A stretch of 64,000 bases of DNA from DASQFQ01 sp963802905 (GCA_963802905.1 CAWDKH010000018.1:62001-126000), one strand, 5' to 3'; counted from the first letter of the stretch, positions 44,614 through 52,514 are shown. The notes: generated by a model not told the origin, from the letters alone. Translations and numbers: made by a program.

Positions 44614-45066
44614 CTATGGGTGCTCGCCGAGCTCCTCGCGCAGCCGCGTGAGCTCCCCCTCGTCGCCGATCGAACGGCGGCGGCGGGCGTCGCCCTGGTA
44701 GCGCTTGATCGCCCGCAGGATGGTCTCCGCGTCGCCGGCGAAGGCGTCGGCCTTGAAGGAGACCTCGTAGGGCGTCATGCGCCGGTTGAGCCGTCCCAGC
44801 CAGCCTCCGCGCGTCCACACCGCGGCCCCGGACTGGGTCGCGACGATGCCGAGGACCGGGACGCCTGGCCGTCCGCCCGGCAGCGCGCCGATCTCGACCC
44901 GCGCGAGCGCCTTCCACGGCAACTCGACCTTGCCCATGGCGCTCGTCGCGACGATCCGCGCCGGCGTCAGCGCGAGCCGGATCCGGCCGCGACGCGCGGG
45001 GAAGACGAAGGCGGCCTCCGGCCCGGCGGAGGTCTTCACCCGCTCGCGGACGACCGGCTCCCGCAC
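44614..45066 (-). CDS. Small PH-like domain protein
   Basis: The product is 150 aa from a GTG at 45066. Strands such as AAFVFPARRGRIRLALTPAR, IVATSAMGKVELPWKALARV and VPVLGIVATQSGAAVWTRGG suggest a bacterial PH-like beta fold. RRMTPYEVSFKADAFAGDAE and a charged helix follow. It lies between DUF1330 and the LuxR gene on the same strand, with 6- and 11-base gaps, so co-transcription is likely. No function is known. Confidence 0.65.
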   Translation of the reverse strand: MREPVVRERVKTSAGPEAAFVFPARRGRIRLALTPARIVATSAMGKVELPWKALARVEIGALPGGRPGVPVLGIVATQSGAAVWTRGGWLGRLNRRMTPYEVSFKADAFAGDAETILRAIKRYQGDARRRRSIGDEGELTRLREELGEHP

Positions 45067-45072
45067 GGCGGG

Positions 45073-45363
45073 TCAGACCCCGTCGACGAGGATGACGTTC
45101 GTGGTCGAGGCGCTGCGGCGGATCGGCTTGATGGCCTCGTACTCGTCGGACGCCCAGAACGCGCGTGCGGCATCCATGTCGGGGAACTCGATGACGACGA
45201 GGCGGATGGTGTCCCACTCGCCCTCGACGAGCTCGTGCTCGCCGCCCCGCACGACGAAGCGCCCGCCGTGGCTGGCCACGGCGTCGGTGTTGCGGCGGCG
45301 GTACTCGTCCAGCGCCTCGGCGTCCCAGGACTCGCGGACGTCGGCGATCAGGTAGGCGGGCAT
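45073..45363 (-). CDS. DUF1330 family protein
   Basis: The product is 96 aa. MPAYLIADVRESWDAEALDE, then RFVVRGGEHELVEGEWDTIR and LVVIEFPDMDAARAFWASDE follow the DUF1330 dimeric alpha-beta barrel pattern throughout. Members are small ferredoxin-fold proteins of unknown function related to antibiotic monooxygenases. It lies after the groEL terminator. Its own promoter is not obvious. Confidence 0.88.
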   Translation of the reverse strand: MPAYLIADVRESWDAEALDEYRRRNTDAVASHGGRFVVRGGEHELVEGEWDTIRLVVIEFPDMDAARAFWASDEYEAIKPIRRSASTTNVILVDGV

Positions 45364-45377
45364 GGCCGCATTAAACG

Positions 45378-45407
45378 CCGAGGGCCCGGCAAATGCCGGG
45401 CCCTCGG
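45378..45407 (-). terminator. groEL rho-independent terminator
   Basis: CCGAGGGCCCGGCA and TGCCGGGCCCTCGG form a perfect 14-bp stem with a two-base core loop. It is 23 bases after the groEL stop. On the minus strand CGTTTAA follows. Confidence 0.85.
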
Positions 45408-45430
45408 GTCCTGCTGCAGCCGAAGCTGCT

Positions 45431-47065
45431 TTACATCATGCCGCCCATGCCGCCCATGTCGGGCATGCCACCGCCACCGCCGTCGCCCTTGTCGGGCGCC
45501 TCGGCGACGATCGCCTCGGTGGTGAGGATGTTCTTCGCGATCGACGCGGCGTTCTGCAGCGCCGAGCGCGTGACCATGGCGGGGTCGATGACCCCGGCCT
45601 GGACGAGGTCGACCATCTCGCCGGTGGCGGCGTTCAGGCCCTCGCCCGCGGGGGACTTGCGGACGTCGTTGACGACGACCGAGCCCTCGTAGCCGGCGTT
45701 CTCCGCGATCTGGCGGAGCGGCTCCTCGAGCGCGCGGACGACGATCTTCGCGCCCGTCTTCTCGTCCTCGATGTCGAACGTGTCGAGGTCGACCGCACTG
45801 ATCGACTCGAGCAGCGCGACACCGCCGCCCGGCACGATGCCCTCCTCGAGGGCCGCGCGGGTGGCCTGCAGCGCGTCCTCGACGCGGTGCTTCTTCTCCT
45901 TCATCTCCGTCTCGGTGGCCGCGCCGACCTTGACGACGGCGACACCGCCCGAGAGCTTCGCGAGGCGCTCCTGGAGCTTCTCGCGATCGAAGTCGGAGTC
46001 GGTGTTCTCGATCTCGGACTTGATCTGGTTGATGCGGCCCTTGATGGCGTCCGCCTCACCCGAGCCGTCGACGATCGTGGTGTTGTCCTTCGCCACGACG
46101 ATGCGACGGGCGCGGCCCAGCTGCGAGACCTGCGTGTTCTCGAGCTTGAGGCCCATCTCCTCGGTGATGACCTCGGCGCCGGTGAGGATCGCGATGTCCT
46201 CGAGCATGCGCTTACGGCGGTCGCCGAAGCCGGGAGCCTTGACGGCCACACCGGTGAACGTGCCGCGCAGCTTGTTCACGACGAGCGTCGCGAGGGCCTC
46301 GCCCTCGACGTCCTCGGCGATGATCAGCAGCGGGCGGCCGGACTGGATGACCTGCTCGAGGATCGGGAGCAGGTCCCGGACCGAGCCGATCTTCTGGTTG
46401 GCGATCAGGACGAAGGGATCCTCGAGGACCGCCTCCATGCGCTCCTGGTCGGTGACCATGTAGGGCGAGATGTAGCCCTTGTCGAACTGCATGCCCTCGG
46501 TGAACTCGAGGTCCATGCCGAACGTCTGGCCCTCCTCGACGTTGACCACGCCGTCCTTGCCGACCTTCTCGATGGCGTCAGCAATGACGTCGCCGATGTC
46601 GTCGTCGCCGGCGGAGATCGTCGCCACGCGGGCGATCTGGTCCTTGCCGGAGATCTCCTTCGACTGCTCACCGATGTGCGCGACGACCTGGTCGACGGCC
46701 TTCTCGATGCCACGCTTCAGGCTCAGCGGGTTGGCGCCGGCGGCGACGTTCTTGAGGCCCTGGCGAACGATCGCCTGGGCAAGAACGGTGGCCGTGGTGG
46801 TGCCGTCGCCCGCGACGTCGTTGGTCGCCGTGGCGACCTCACGTACGAGCTGGGCGCCCTGGTTCTGGAAGACGTCCTCGACCTCGATCTCACGAGCGAT
46901 GGTCACGCCGTCGTTCGTGATGGTCGGTGCGCCGAACTTCTTGTCGAGGACGACGTAGCGTCCCCTGGGGCCAAGGGTGACCTTGACCGCGTTTGCGACG
47001 GCGTCGACGCCGGCCTCGAGGGCCTTGCGTGCCTCGACGTCGTACTTGAGCTCCTTGTGTGCCAT
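45431..47065 (-). CDS. groL: Chaperonin GroEL (Hsp60)
   Basis: The product is 544 aa, the normal length. Family blocks are intact: KVTLGPRGRYVVLDKKFGAP, the ATP site VAGDGTTTATVLAQAIVRQG, FDKGYISPYMVTDQE, KAPGFGDRRKRMLEDIAILT and ALEEGIVPGGGVALLESISA. The C-terminus is the Gly/Met repeat GGGGGMPDMGGMGGMM. It forms the ring-shaped folding chamber with GroES, encoded 24 bases upstream. The ATG follows a GAGAGAG tract. The gene is under the CIRCE operators at the head of the operon. Confidence 0.98.
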   Translation of the reverse strand: MAHKELKYDVEARKALEAGVDAVANAVKVTLGPRGRYVVLDKKFGAPTITNDGVTIAREIEVEDVFQNQGAQLVREVATATNDVAGDGTTTATVLAQAIVRQGLKNVAAGANPLSLKRGIEKAVDQVVAHIGEQSKEISGKDQIARVATISAGDDDIGDVIADAIEKVGKDGVVNVEEGQTFGMDLEFTEGMQFDKGYISPYMVTDQERMEAVLEDPFVLIANQKIGSVRDLLPILEQVIQSGRPLLIIAEDVEGEALATLVVNKLRGTFTGVAVKAPGFGDRRKRMLEDIAILTGAEVITEEMGLKLENTQVSQLGRARRIVVAKDNTTIVDGSGEADAIKGRINQIKSEIENTDSDFDREKLQERLAKLSGGVAVVKVGAATETEMKEKKHRVEDALQATRAALEEGIVPGGGVALLESISAVDLDTFDIEDEKTGAKIVVRALEEPLRQIAENAGYEGSVVVNDVRKSPAGEGLNAATGEMVDLVQAGVIDPAMVTRSALQNAASIAKNILTTEAIVAEAPDKGDGGGGGMPDMGGMGGMM

Positions 47066-47089
47066 TTCTTAGTGTCTCTCGCTCTCTAG

Positions 47090-47380
47090 CTAGCTCTGGA
47101 CCTTGGCGAGCACGTCGGTCTCGCGCAGGACCAGCAGGTCCTCACCGTCGACCTTGATCTCCGTGCCGCCGTACTTCGAGTACAGGACCTCATCGCCCTC
47201 GGCGACGTCCAGCGGCTGGCGCTGGCCGTTGTCGTCGATCTTGCCGTCGCCGACAGCGAGGACCTTGCCCTTCTGGGGCTTTTCCTTAGCCGTGTCGGGG
47301 AGCACGAGGCCCGATGCCGTCGTCTCCTCCTCTTCGACTGCCTTGACGATCAGCCGATCGCCCAAAGGCTTGAGCTTCAT
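47090..47380 (-). CDS. groS: Co-chaperonin GroES (Hsp10)
   Basis: The product is 96 aa. MKLKPLGDRLIVKAVEEEET is the classical start. The mobile loop region TTASGLVLPDTAKEKPQKGK caps GroEL. GDEVLYSKYGGTEIKVDGED and LLVLRETDVLAKVQ finish the fold. I prefer ATG 47380 to the upstream in-frame ATG (47395), since GroES proteins begin at this motif. It is the first gene of the groES-groEL operon. Confidence 0.97.
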   Translation of the reverse strand: MKLKPLGDRLIVKAVEEEETTASGLVLPDTAKEKPQKGKVLAVGDGKIDDNGQRQPLDVAEGDEVLYSKYGGTEIKVDGEDLLVLRETDVLAKVQS

Positions 47381-47420
47381 ACGAGTGACCTCCACTCAGT
47401 GGGTTCTTGCCGGAAGTCTA

Positions 47421-47447
47421 TTGGCACTCTCGGGGTGAGAGTGCCAA
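47421..47447. promoter_or_regulatory. CIRCE element 1 (HrcA operator)
   Basis: TTGGCACTC-N9-GAGTGCCAA, a perfect inverted repeat with the exact nine-base spacer of CIRCE. It differs from the consensus TTAGCACTC only at matching positions in each arm. It lies 41 bases before groES, over the expected transcription start. HrcA repression of groES-groEL in the absence of heat stress is established for this element. Confidence 0.95.
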
Positions 47448-47457
47448 CTCGAGGATC

Positions 47458-47484
47458 ATTCTAGAAGAACCACGCCGCAGTCAA
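47458..47484 (-). promoter_or_regulatory. groES-groEL promoter between two CIRCE elements
   Basis: On the minus strand TTGACT (complement of 47479-47484) and TAGAAT (complement of 47458-47463) form -35 and -10 boxes with a 15-base spacer. Transcription would start near 47451, right at CIRCE 1. CIRCE 2 lies just upstream of the -35. Confidence 0.65.
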
Positions 47485-47491
47485 GCGTTTC

Positions 47492-47518
47492 TTGGCACTC
47501 TTCACAACCGAGTGCCAA
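47492..47518. promoter_or_regulatory. CIRCE element 2 (HrcA operator)
   Basis: A second perfect TTGGCACTC-N9-GAGTGCCAA copy, 71 bases from the first. It lies upstream of the groES -35 box and 88 bases before the divergent membrane-protein gene, so it could act on both directions. Confidence 0.95.
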
Positions 47519-47605
47519 ACTCGGGTCTGGACCCTAAATCGGCGTTTCCAGTCGTTCAGGGTATTGAGCCGGGGGTCAGTGGAGCCGATAAGGAGCCACC
47601 GGCCC

Positions 47606-48205
47606 ATGCGCACCATCGGCTTCCGATCCAACGTCCTCTTCATCCTCGCCGCCGCGTTTGGCCTGATCGCGGCGCTCAACCGCGCGTGGTACGCGCCGTC
47701 TCCGCTGCAGACGCCGGAAGAGGTTCGGATCGGCGACGTCAACGGGCCGGTCGAGGATTTCTTCTCCCGCCTCGCCCGTGAGTTCACCACCGCGTCGGGC
47801 ACGACGGGGTGGGATGCCTTCACGAGCACGGACACGATCCTCGCCGCGCTGGTGGCGGTCACGGTGATCAGCGCCATCGGCGTCCTGATCCCCGCCGTCG
47901 AGCAGCCGGCGCGCGAGATCCTCCGCCTCGCCACGCTCGGCATGCTCGGCATCGTCGTCGTCAAGCTCGTCAACGTGCCCGACACCGTGGGCCTCGTCGA
48001 GCGCCGCCAGGGCGCGTGGATCGCGCTCGGCGTCGTCGGGATCATGGCGACGTCGGCGAACACGATCTACTGCGCGCCGCTGACCCGGCGCAAGCCGCAG
48101 CGCAGCCTGTACGAGGCACCGCCGCATCTTGCCGTGCCGGTGCGCTCGCACGTGTTCGACACGCCCGGGCCAGACCCGGTCGAGCCGACGCAGCCCGCTG
48201 CTTAG
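47606..48205 (+). CDS. Membrane protein divergent from groES
   Basis: The product is 199 aa; AAGGAG lies 11 bases before the ATG. Four hydrophobic helices are visible: NVLFILAAAFGLIAALN, LAALVAVTVISAIGVLI, ILRLATLGMLGIVVVKLVNV and GAWIALGVVGIMATSANTIY. A 55-residue extracytoplasmic loop lies between the first two, and the tail is Pro-rich. No family is recognised. CIRCE 2 lies in its promoter region, so heat-shock linkage is possible. Confidence 0.75.
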   Translation: MRTIGFRSNVLFILAAAFGLIAALNRAWYAPSPLQTPEEVRIGDVNGPVEDFFSRLAREFTTASGTTGWDAFTSTDTILAALVAVTVISAIGVLIPAVEQPAREILRLATLGMLGIVVVKLVNVPDTVGLVERRQGAWIALGVVGIMATSANTIYCAPLTRRKPQRSLYEAPPHLAVPVRSHVFDTPGPDPVEPTQPAA

Positions 48206-48227
48206 GGGCCAGCGGGTTTCGCCCCCC

Positions 48228-48293
48228 GCGGGTTTCGCCCTCTGGGCGAATACCCGCAAGGGAACCTCGCCCTCTGGGCGAGCGCCCGTTCCC
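48228..48293. terminator. Two tandem hairpins between convergent genes
   Basis: The first hairpin, 48228-48257, pairs GCGGGT with ACCCGC around TCGCCC-TCT-GGGCGA. The second, 48260-48293, pairs GGGAAC with GTTCCC around the same TCGCCC-TCT-GGGCGA core. A partial extra copy of GCGGGTTTCGCCC precedes them at about 48212. They separate convergent genes and end at the ASCH stop. Bidirectional termination is likely. Confidence 0.7.
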
Positions 48294-48692
48294 CTAGTTC
48301 TGGGCCCCGCCCACGCCGCGCAGCCGGTCCTGGAAGTCAGGCGGGTTCTCGATGATCTGCGAGAAGCGGACGACGGTGACGGTGTCCTCGAGCGAGACGG
48401 TCTTGCCGTAGATCTGCTCGAGGAAGTGGATGAGCTCCTCCGTGCGGCGGAACTCGGGGTTGTCGTGCTCGATGTCGCGCGGCGAGAGGTCCTTGACGCG
48501 CTTGACCTCGACGTTGTCGATCACCGCGTGGAAGAGCTTCTCGCGCGGCGAGTACTGGTAGCCGACGGTGACCAGCACGAGCTGGTTCTTCTTGTACTTG
48601 TACGTCTTGTCGCCCAGACGGATCGTGGCCGTCTTGCGGCCACGTTTCATCTGGTCGGCGAAGACCGTCGAGTAGAAGTTGAGAACCTGCAT
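48294..48692 (-). CDS. ASCH/YqfB-like RNA-binding domain protein
   Basis: The product is 132 aa. MQVLNFYSTVFADQMKRGRK, then TATIRLGDKTYKYKKNQLVL and VTVGYQYSPREKLFHAVIDN fit the ASCH beta-barrel, a PUA-related fold that can bind RNA or modified nucleosides. It is richer in Lys and Tyr than its neighbours. It has the Lys and Arg positions used in YqfB-type amidohydrolases, but I cannot confirm activity. It is probably co-transcribed with the Nudix gene upstream (15-base gap). Confidence 0.75.
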   Translation of the reverse strand: MQVLNFYSTVFADQMKRGRKTATIRLGDKTYKYKKNQLVLVTVGYQYSPREKLFHAVIDNVEVKRVKDLSPRDIEHDNPEFRRTEELIHFLEQIYGKTVSLEDTVTVVRFSQIIENPPDFQDRLRGVGGAQN

Positions 48693-48707
48693 GCGGCGCC
48701 CGGCACC

Positions 48708-49124
48708 CTACATGGACCCGCTGACTTTCGACAGGGCGCGCTCGATCATCTCCCGCTCGCCCGGATAGGTCAGCTCCGTGCGCGCCCGCTCGATCGGCAT
48801 CCAGCGCGCCTCGTCGACCTCGTGGTCGTGGTCGGCCGTGTCGCCGGAGACGTAGTCGCAGAGGTAGAAGCCGACGGTCTTGAACACGCGGAGGCCGTCG
48901 CGGCGGTAGCGGTAGCGGACCTCGCCGAGGCGGCCGACGATGCGCGCCTCGACTCCCGTCTCCTCGCGCACCTCGCGCGCGGCCGTCGCCTCCGGGCGCT
49001 CGCCCGGCTGCGGCCCGCCCTTCGGCAGCGTCGCCACCTGCGGCCGTCCCGCGGGCGTGATCACGAGCACCTCGTCGCCGCGCACGACGACGCCGCCGAA
49101 GGACCGCTCGCGCTCAGTAGACAT
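48708..49124 (-). CDS. Nudix hydrolase
   Basis: The product is 138 aa. The Nudix box reads GGPQPGERPEATAAREVREE followed by TGVEA, matching the GX5EX7REUXEEXGU pattern with all Glu residues present. SFGGVVVRGDEVLVITPAGR is the usual first strand. YRYRRDGLRVFKTVGFYLCD resembles members acting on nucleoside polyphosphates or diadenosine compounds. Its start overlaps the Crp/Fnr stop by 11 bases, so the two are coupled. Confidence 0.92.
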   Translation of the reverse strand: MSTERERSFGGVVVRGDEVLVITPAGRPQVATLPKGGPQPGERPEATAAREVREETGVEARIVGRLGEVRYRYRRDGLRVFKTVGFYLCDYVSGDTADHDHEVDEARWMPIERARTELTYPGEREMIERALSKVSGSM

Positions 49125-49812
49125 AGCCCCGCAGCGCCGCGGGATCGTGGACGGTCAGCCGCCCGCGCCCCTGGCTGATCACCCCGGCCCGCTCGAGCAC
49201 CGCGAGGAAGCGGCTGGCCGACTCGCGCGACGAGCCGGCGAGCTGCGCCAGGTCGGCCTGCGTGGCGGTCACCAGCACGTCGCGGGGCCCGCCCGCGCCC
49301 TCGGCCCGCGCTTGCTCGACGAGCTGGTCGAGCACGGCGGCCACGCGGCTCTGCACGGTCTGGAACGACTGCCGCGTCAGCCGCTCGTTCGCCGCCCGCA
49401 GCCGCCGCCCGAGCGCGATCACGAGCTTGACCGCGATCTCGGGGTGGCGCCGCAGCAGGGTCCGCATGGCGGAGCCGGGGATCGCGACGGTCTGCAGCTC
49501 GTCGAGCGCCTCGACGGTGGCCGAGCGGCGCTCGTCGTCGAACATCGCCAGCTCCCCGAAGATGTCGCCCGGGCCGAAGCTCGCGAGCGTGATCATGCGG
49601 CCGTCGGAGTGCTGGCGGATCGCCCGTGCGTGGCCGGAGCGCACGACGTAACACGTGTCGGAGTCGTCGCCCTCGCGGAAGATCACCTCCGGGCCGTCGA
49701 ACGCGCGCGGAACCGCGACCTGGGCCACGCGGTCCAGGTCGTCGGCGCCGAGCTCCGCGAACACCGGGATCCGGGTCAGGAGCTCGGCCGTGTCCTCCGA
49801 CGACGGCGGCAT
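49114..49812 (-). CDS. Crp/Fnr-family transcriptional regulator
   Basis: The product is 232 aa. The cyclic-nucleotide-binding barrel (about residues 10-125) has EVIFREGDDSDTCYVVRSGH and GPGDIFGELAMFDDERRSAT, the phosphate-binding cassette. It lacks the Arg-Ser/Thr exactly as in CAP but has RRSAT. The C-terminal winged helix has VTATQADLAQLAGSSRESAS then RFLAVLERAGVISQGRGRLT. No Fe-S cysteines are present. It is a cAMP-type or redox-independent regulator. The start ATG is at 49812. Confidence 0.92.
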   Translation of the reverse strand: MPPSSEDTAELLTRIPVFAELGADDLDRVAQVAVPRAFDGPEVIFREGDDSDTCYVVRSGHARAIRQHSDGRMITLASFGPGDIFGELAMFDDERRSATVEALDELQTVAIPGSAMRTLLRRHPEIAVKLVIALGRRLRAANERLTRQSFQTVQSRVAAVLDQLVEQARAEGAGGPRDVLVTATQADLAQLAGSSRESASRFLAVLERAGVISQGRGRLTVHDPAALRGYVY

Positions 49813-49822
49813 CGCCGCCAGG

Positions 49823-51019
49823 CTACACAGCGTCGAGCGCGCGTTCACGCCGCCGCTGGGCGGCCTGTCGCATCGCCAACCACACGAGCAGCGCGACCAG
49901 TCCGACCGGCAGGGCGAGCGCTCCGGCGACGACCAGCACGCCGGCGCTGACCTCGAGGATGCGGCCGGCGTCACGGAGGGCGTCGCCGGGCGTCCAGCCG
50001 GACTCGTCGTCATCGTCGCTCGCGCTGCTGCCGGCGCGGCGGTCGGCGAGCAGCTGGACGGCGATCGTCGAGTAGCTCGCGCGCCGCTTGACGCTGCGCA
50101 GGTCGCGCTTGGCCGAGGCGATCTGGCCCGAGACCAGGCGCAGCCGCTCGCGGATGCTCGTGGTCTGGTTGACGGTCGTCGCCTTGCCGAGCTGGCGCAG
50201 CAGGCTCGCGCGCTCGGTCCGCGCATCCTTCAGCCGGCCCTCGACGGAGACGACCGCGCCGGTGACGTCCTGCGAGGCCTGGGTGCGCTCGCGCACCTTG
50301 CCGACGGCGGAGAGCCGGCTCAGCGCGCGCTGCAGGCGCCGCTCGGGCACGCGCAGCTCGAACTCGCCGCTGGAGCCGGAGGAGACCTGGGACGAGACAA
50401 CGAAGCCGCCGAGGTCGTCGGCCACCTTGATGATCTTGGCGGCGGCGCGGTCGATGTCGCGCGGCGGCGTCGCGATCACGATCTGCGCCGAGCGCTCGAC
50501 GTAGCGGCGGTTGCGCCCGTCGGCGTTCGGGTTGCCGGGCTCAGGCGGCAGTGGGGCGATCGTCGCGGGAGCGGAGTCGCCGGCGGCATTCGGCGCGGCC
50601 TGCTTGGCCGCGGAGTCGCTGGAGCTCCCTGACCCGGAGGAGGAGGACGGCGCTTCCTCGGTGGCGATCGAGCCGCCGCCGCCGCTGCTCGCGCCGGAGC
50701 CACCGCTGTCGGTCGTATCGCCGCCGGGGATCGACGTGGCGATCAGGACGACGAGGACCACCGACGCGGCGATGCCGAGCGCGGGCATGGTGATCTTCGG
50801 CCACGAGAACGCCCGCATCCGGCGCTTCGCGGCACGCGGGAAGCCCCGCCGCGCCCGCTCGTCGAGCGAGGAGGCGAAGGCGGGGTCCGGGACGGGGCGC
50901 TCGTCGCGCACGACGATGGCGAGCTCGGCCAGGTCGGCCAGGTCGGGATCGACCGGGCGGCCGGCGAGCGCGTCGTCGAGCGCGGCCAGCTCGCGGGTGA
51001 GGGTCTCAGGCGTGCTCAT
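49823..51019 (-). CDS. DUF4349 membrane protein, probable anti-sigma partner
   Basis: The product is 398 aa. An acidic N-terminus (TRELAALDDALAGRPVDPDL) would bind sigma. A membrane helix at about residues 78-95 (MPALGIAASVVLVVLIAT) and a Ser/Gly-rich linker follow. The DUF4349 domain starts RYVERSAQIVIATPPRDIDR and contains VPERRLQRALSRLSAVGKVR and SVEGRLKDARTERASLLRQL, partly coiled coil. A second membrane helix lies at the C-terminus (LVVAGALALPVGLVALLVWL). The start overlaps the ECF sigma stop by 14 bases. Confidence 0.87.
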   Translation of the reverse strand: MSTPETLTRELAALDDALAGRPVDPDLADLAELAIVVRDERPVPDPAFASSLDERARRGFPRAAKRRMRAFSWPKITMPALGIAASVVLVVLIATSIPGGDTTDSGGSGASSGGGGSIATEEAPSSSSGSGSSSDSAAKQAAPNAAGDSAPATIAPLPPEPGNPNADGRNRRYVERSAQIVIATPPRDIDRAAAKIIKVADDLGGFVVSSQVSSGSSGEFELRVPERRLQRALSRLSAVGKVRERTQASQDVTGAVVSVEGRLKDARTERASLLRQLGKATTVNQTTSIRERLRLVSGQIASAKRDLRSVKRRASYSTIAVQLLADRRAGSSASDDDDESGWTPGDALRDAGRILEVSAGVLVVAGALALPVGLVALLVWLAMRQAAQRRRERALDAV

Positions 51020-51572
51020 CGAGGGCCTTTCGCAGCTTCGTGACGGCGCGGTGCAGCATCGTGCCCGCGTTGGAGACGGAGACGCCGAGGACGGCGGCCA
51101 GCTCGGCGTTGTCGAGGCCGGCGTGGAACTTGAGGGCGATCAGCTCGCGCTCGCGCGGCGGCAAGCTCGCCAGCGCGGTGCGCACGACCGCGCGGCGGAG
51201 CGCGGCGTCGGCCGCGTCCTCGGGCGCGGCGGCCTCGACGTCCTCCGGGTCGGCGGTGAGCGCGGCGCTGCGCTTGCGGCGGCGCAGCTCGTCGAGCGCG
51301 GCGTTGCGCGCGATGCCGAACAGCCACGCGCGCTCGGAGCCGCGCGTGGACTTGTAGGTGCGCTGGCGGCGGTAGGCGCGCTCGAACGCGCTCGCCGTCA
51401 CGTCCTCGGCCGCGGAGCGGTCGCCGAGGAGCGTCGCGACGTAGGCGTACACGTCATCGCGCGCGGCTCGATACAGGGCGTCGAAATCGAGGCCCTGGCG
51501 CGACCGTGCGGCGGTGAGAGGGAGGGTCAAGGTGCTGGTCACGTCCGTACTACGACGCAGCGGAGCATCCAT
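51006..51572 (-). CDS. ECF-family sigma factor paired with DUF4349
   Basis: The product is 188 aa. Region 2 has FDALYRAARDDVYAYVATLL, then VTASAFERAYRRQRTYKSTR and AWLFGIARNAALDELRRRKR. Region 4 has LASLPPRERELIALKFHAGL and VLGVSVSNAGTMLHRAVTKL. ATG 51572 is directly against a 15-bp palindrome, and GTG 51542 is an alternative start. The downstream coupled membrane protein is the likely anti-sigma factor. It is divergent from a secreted protein. Confidence 0.9.
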   Translation of the reverse strand: MDAPLRRSTDVTSTLTLPLTAARSRQGLDFDALYRAARDDVYAYVATLLGDRSAAEDVTASAFERAYRRQRTYKSTRGSERAWLFGIARNAALDELRRRKRSAALTADPEDVEAAAPEDAADAALRRAVVRTALASLPPRERELIALKFHAGLDNAELAAVLGVSVSNAGTMLHRAVTKLRKALDEHA

Positions 51573-51587
51573 CACAGATGATCTGTG
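51573..51587. promoter_or_regulatory. 15-bp palindrome between sigma factor and secreted protein genes
   Basis: CACAGAT-G-ATCTGTG is a perfect palindrome filling the position of a ribosome site for the 51572 start and 13 bases before the divergent ATG at 51600. It may be an operator for both, or a small mRNA hairpin hiding the start. The binding protein is unknown. Confidence 0.5.
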
Positions 51588-51599
51588 TTGGTTCCTTCG

Positions 51600-52064
51600 A
51601 TGGCCCGCTTCGCCCTCATCTTCTGCCTGCTGTTCGCGCTCGTCGCCGCGCCGGCCTCTGCCGCCGACGCCGACCTGTGGGCGACGGTCAATGTCTGCAA
51701 CACCGATGCGCATCCGGAGGAGATCGGGATCCGCGCCTCGATGCCCGGCGGGAAGCGCAAGAGCCGCCTGCAGATGCGCTTCCGCGTGCAGTACCGCGAC
51801 CTGTCCGATGGCCGCTGGCGCGCGGTCCGCGACGCCGACTCCGGCTGGCGGCGAATCGGCCGCGGGCGCGCGGTGCGCGAGTCGGGCTGGAGCTTCGAGG
51901 TCGCCGGCGAGGGGACGCAGATCCTGCGCGGCGTCGTCACCTACCGCTGGATGCGCGCAGGCCGCGCCACGCGCCGCGCGCGGCGGGTCACCGAGGGCGG
52001 CCACCGCTCGACGATCGGCGCCGATCCCGTGGACTTCAGCGCCGCGACCTGCCGGATCGGATAG
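51600..52064 (+). CDS. Small secreted protein
   Basis: The product is 154 aa. The signal peptide MARFALIFCLLFALVAAPAS ends AADAD. The mature part is beta-rich with two Cys (VNVCNTDAHPEEIGIRASMP near the start and ATCRIG at the end) that may form a disulfide. RRIGRGRAVRESGWSFEVAG and GVVTYRWMRAGRATRRARRV suggest an immunoglobulin-like strand order. No family is recognised. It is divergent from the DUF4349-linked sigma factor and may be in its regulon. Confidence 0.78.
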   Translation: MARFALIFCLLFALVAAPASAADADLWATVNVCNTDAHPEEIGIRASMPGGKRKSRLQMRFRVQYRDLSDGRWRAVRDADSGWRRIGRGRAVRESGWSFEVAGEGTQILRGVVTYRWMRAGRATRRARRVTEGGHRSTIGADPVDFSAATCRIG

Positions 52065-52160
52065 AGCGGCAACGCGCCAGAACTTTCGGGGGTGTCCGGT
52101 TGCGCGAAGCTCGCGCGTCGTCCCGATGACACGATCCCCCACCTACAGGAGGTCACCGCC

Positions 52161-52514
52161 ATGCAGTATCTGCTCCAGTTCACGTACCGCCCCGGCGAGG
52201 GTCCCGAGGAGGGCACCCCGGAGTTCGACGCCGAGATGAAGGTCTGGCACGCGCTCAACGAGGAGCTGCGCTCGTCCGGCCAGTACCTCGCGGCCAGCGG
52301 CCTGCAGGTCGACGCCGCGACGACGGTGCGCAAGACCGGCGGCGAGGTCACCGTCACCGACGGCCCGTTCGCCGAGACGAAGGAGATCCTCTTCTCCTTC
52401 TACATCCTCGACGTCGCCGATCTCGACGCCGCGATCGCGGTGGCTGCGAAGGCGCCGGCCGCCGAGTACGGCTCGGTCGACATCCGCCCGATGGTGGGAG
52501 CCTCGTTCGCGTGA
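52161..52514 (+). CDS. YCII/DGPF-type small protein, partner of the ECF42-type sigma factor
   Basis: The product is 117 aa. AGGAGG lies 9 bases before the ATG. MQYLLQFTYRPGEGPEEGTP opens a YCII-related ferredoxin-like fold. VTVTDGPFAETKEILFSFYI contains the DGPF signature found in partners of group ECF42 sigma factors. Its stop overlaps the sigma GTG start (GTGA). These partners are not anti-sigma factors in studied cases; their role is unclear. Confidence 0.92.
   Translation: MQYLLQFTYRPGEGPEEGTPEFDAEMKVWHALNEELRSSGQYLAASGLQVDAATTVRKTGGEVTVTDGPFAETKEILFSFYILDVADLDAAIAVAAKAPAAEYGSVDIRPMVGASFA

Noticed and set aside
41930..44701. A 923-codon plus-strand open frame opposite the LuxR gene
   Set aside because: Composition is that of an antisense shadow, without domains, while the minus strand encodes a complete LAL regulator.
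45362..47089. A 575-codon plus-strand open frame
   Set aside because: It is antisense to groEL, which is certain.
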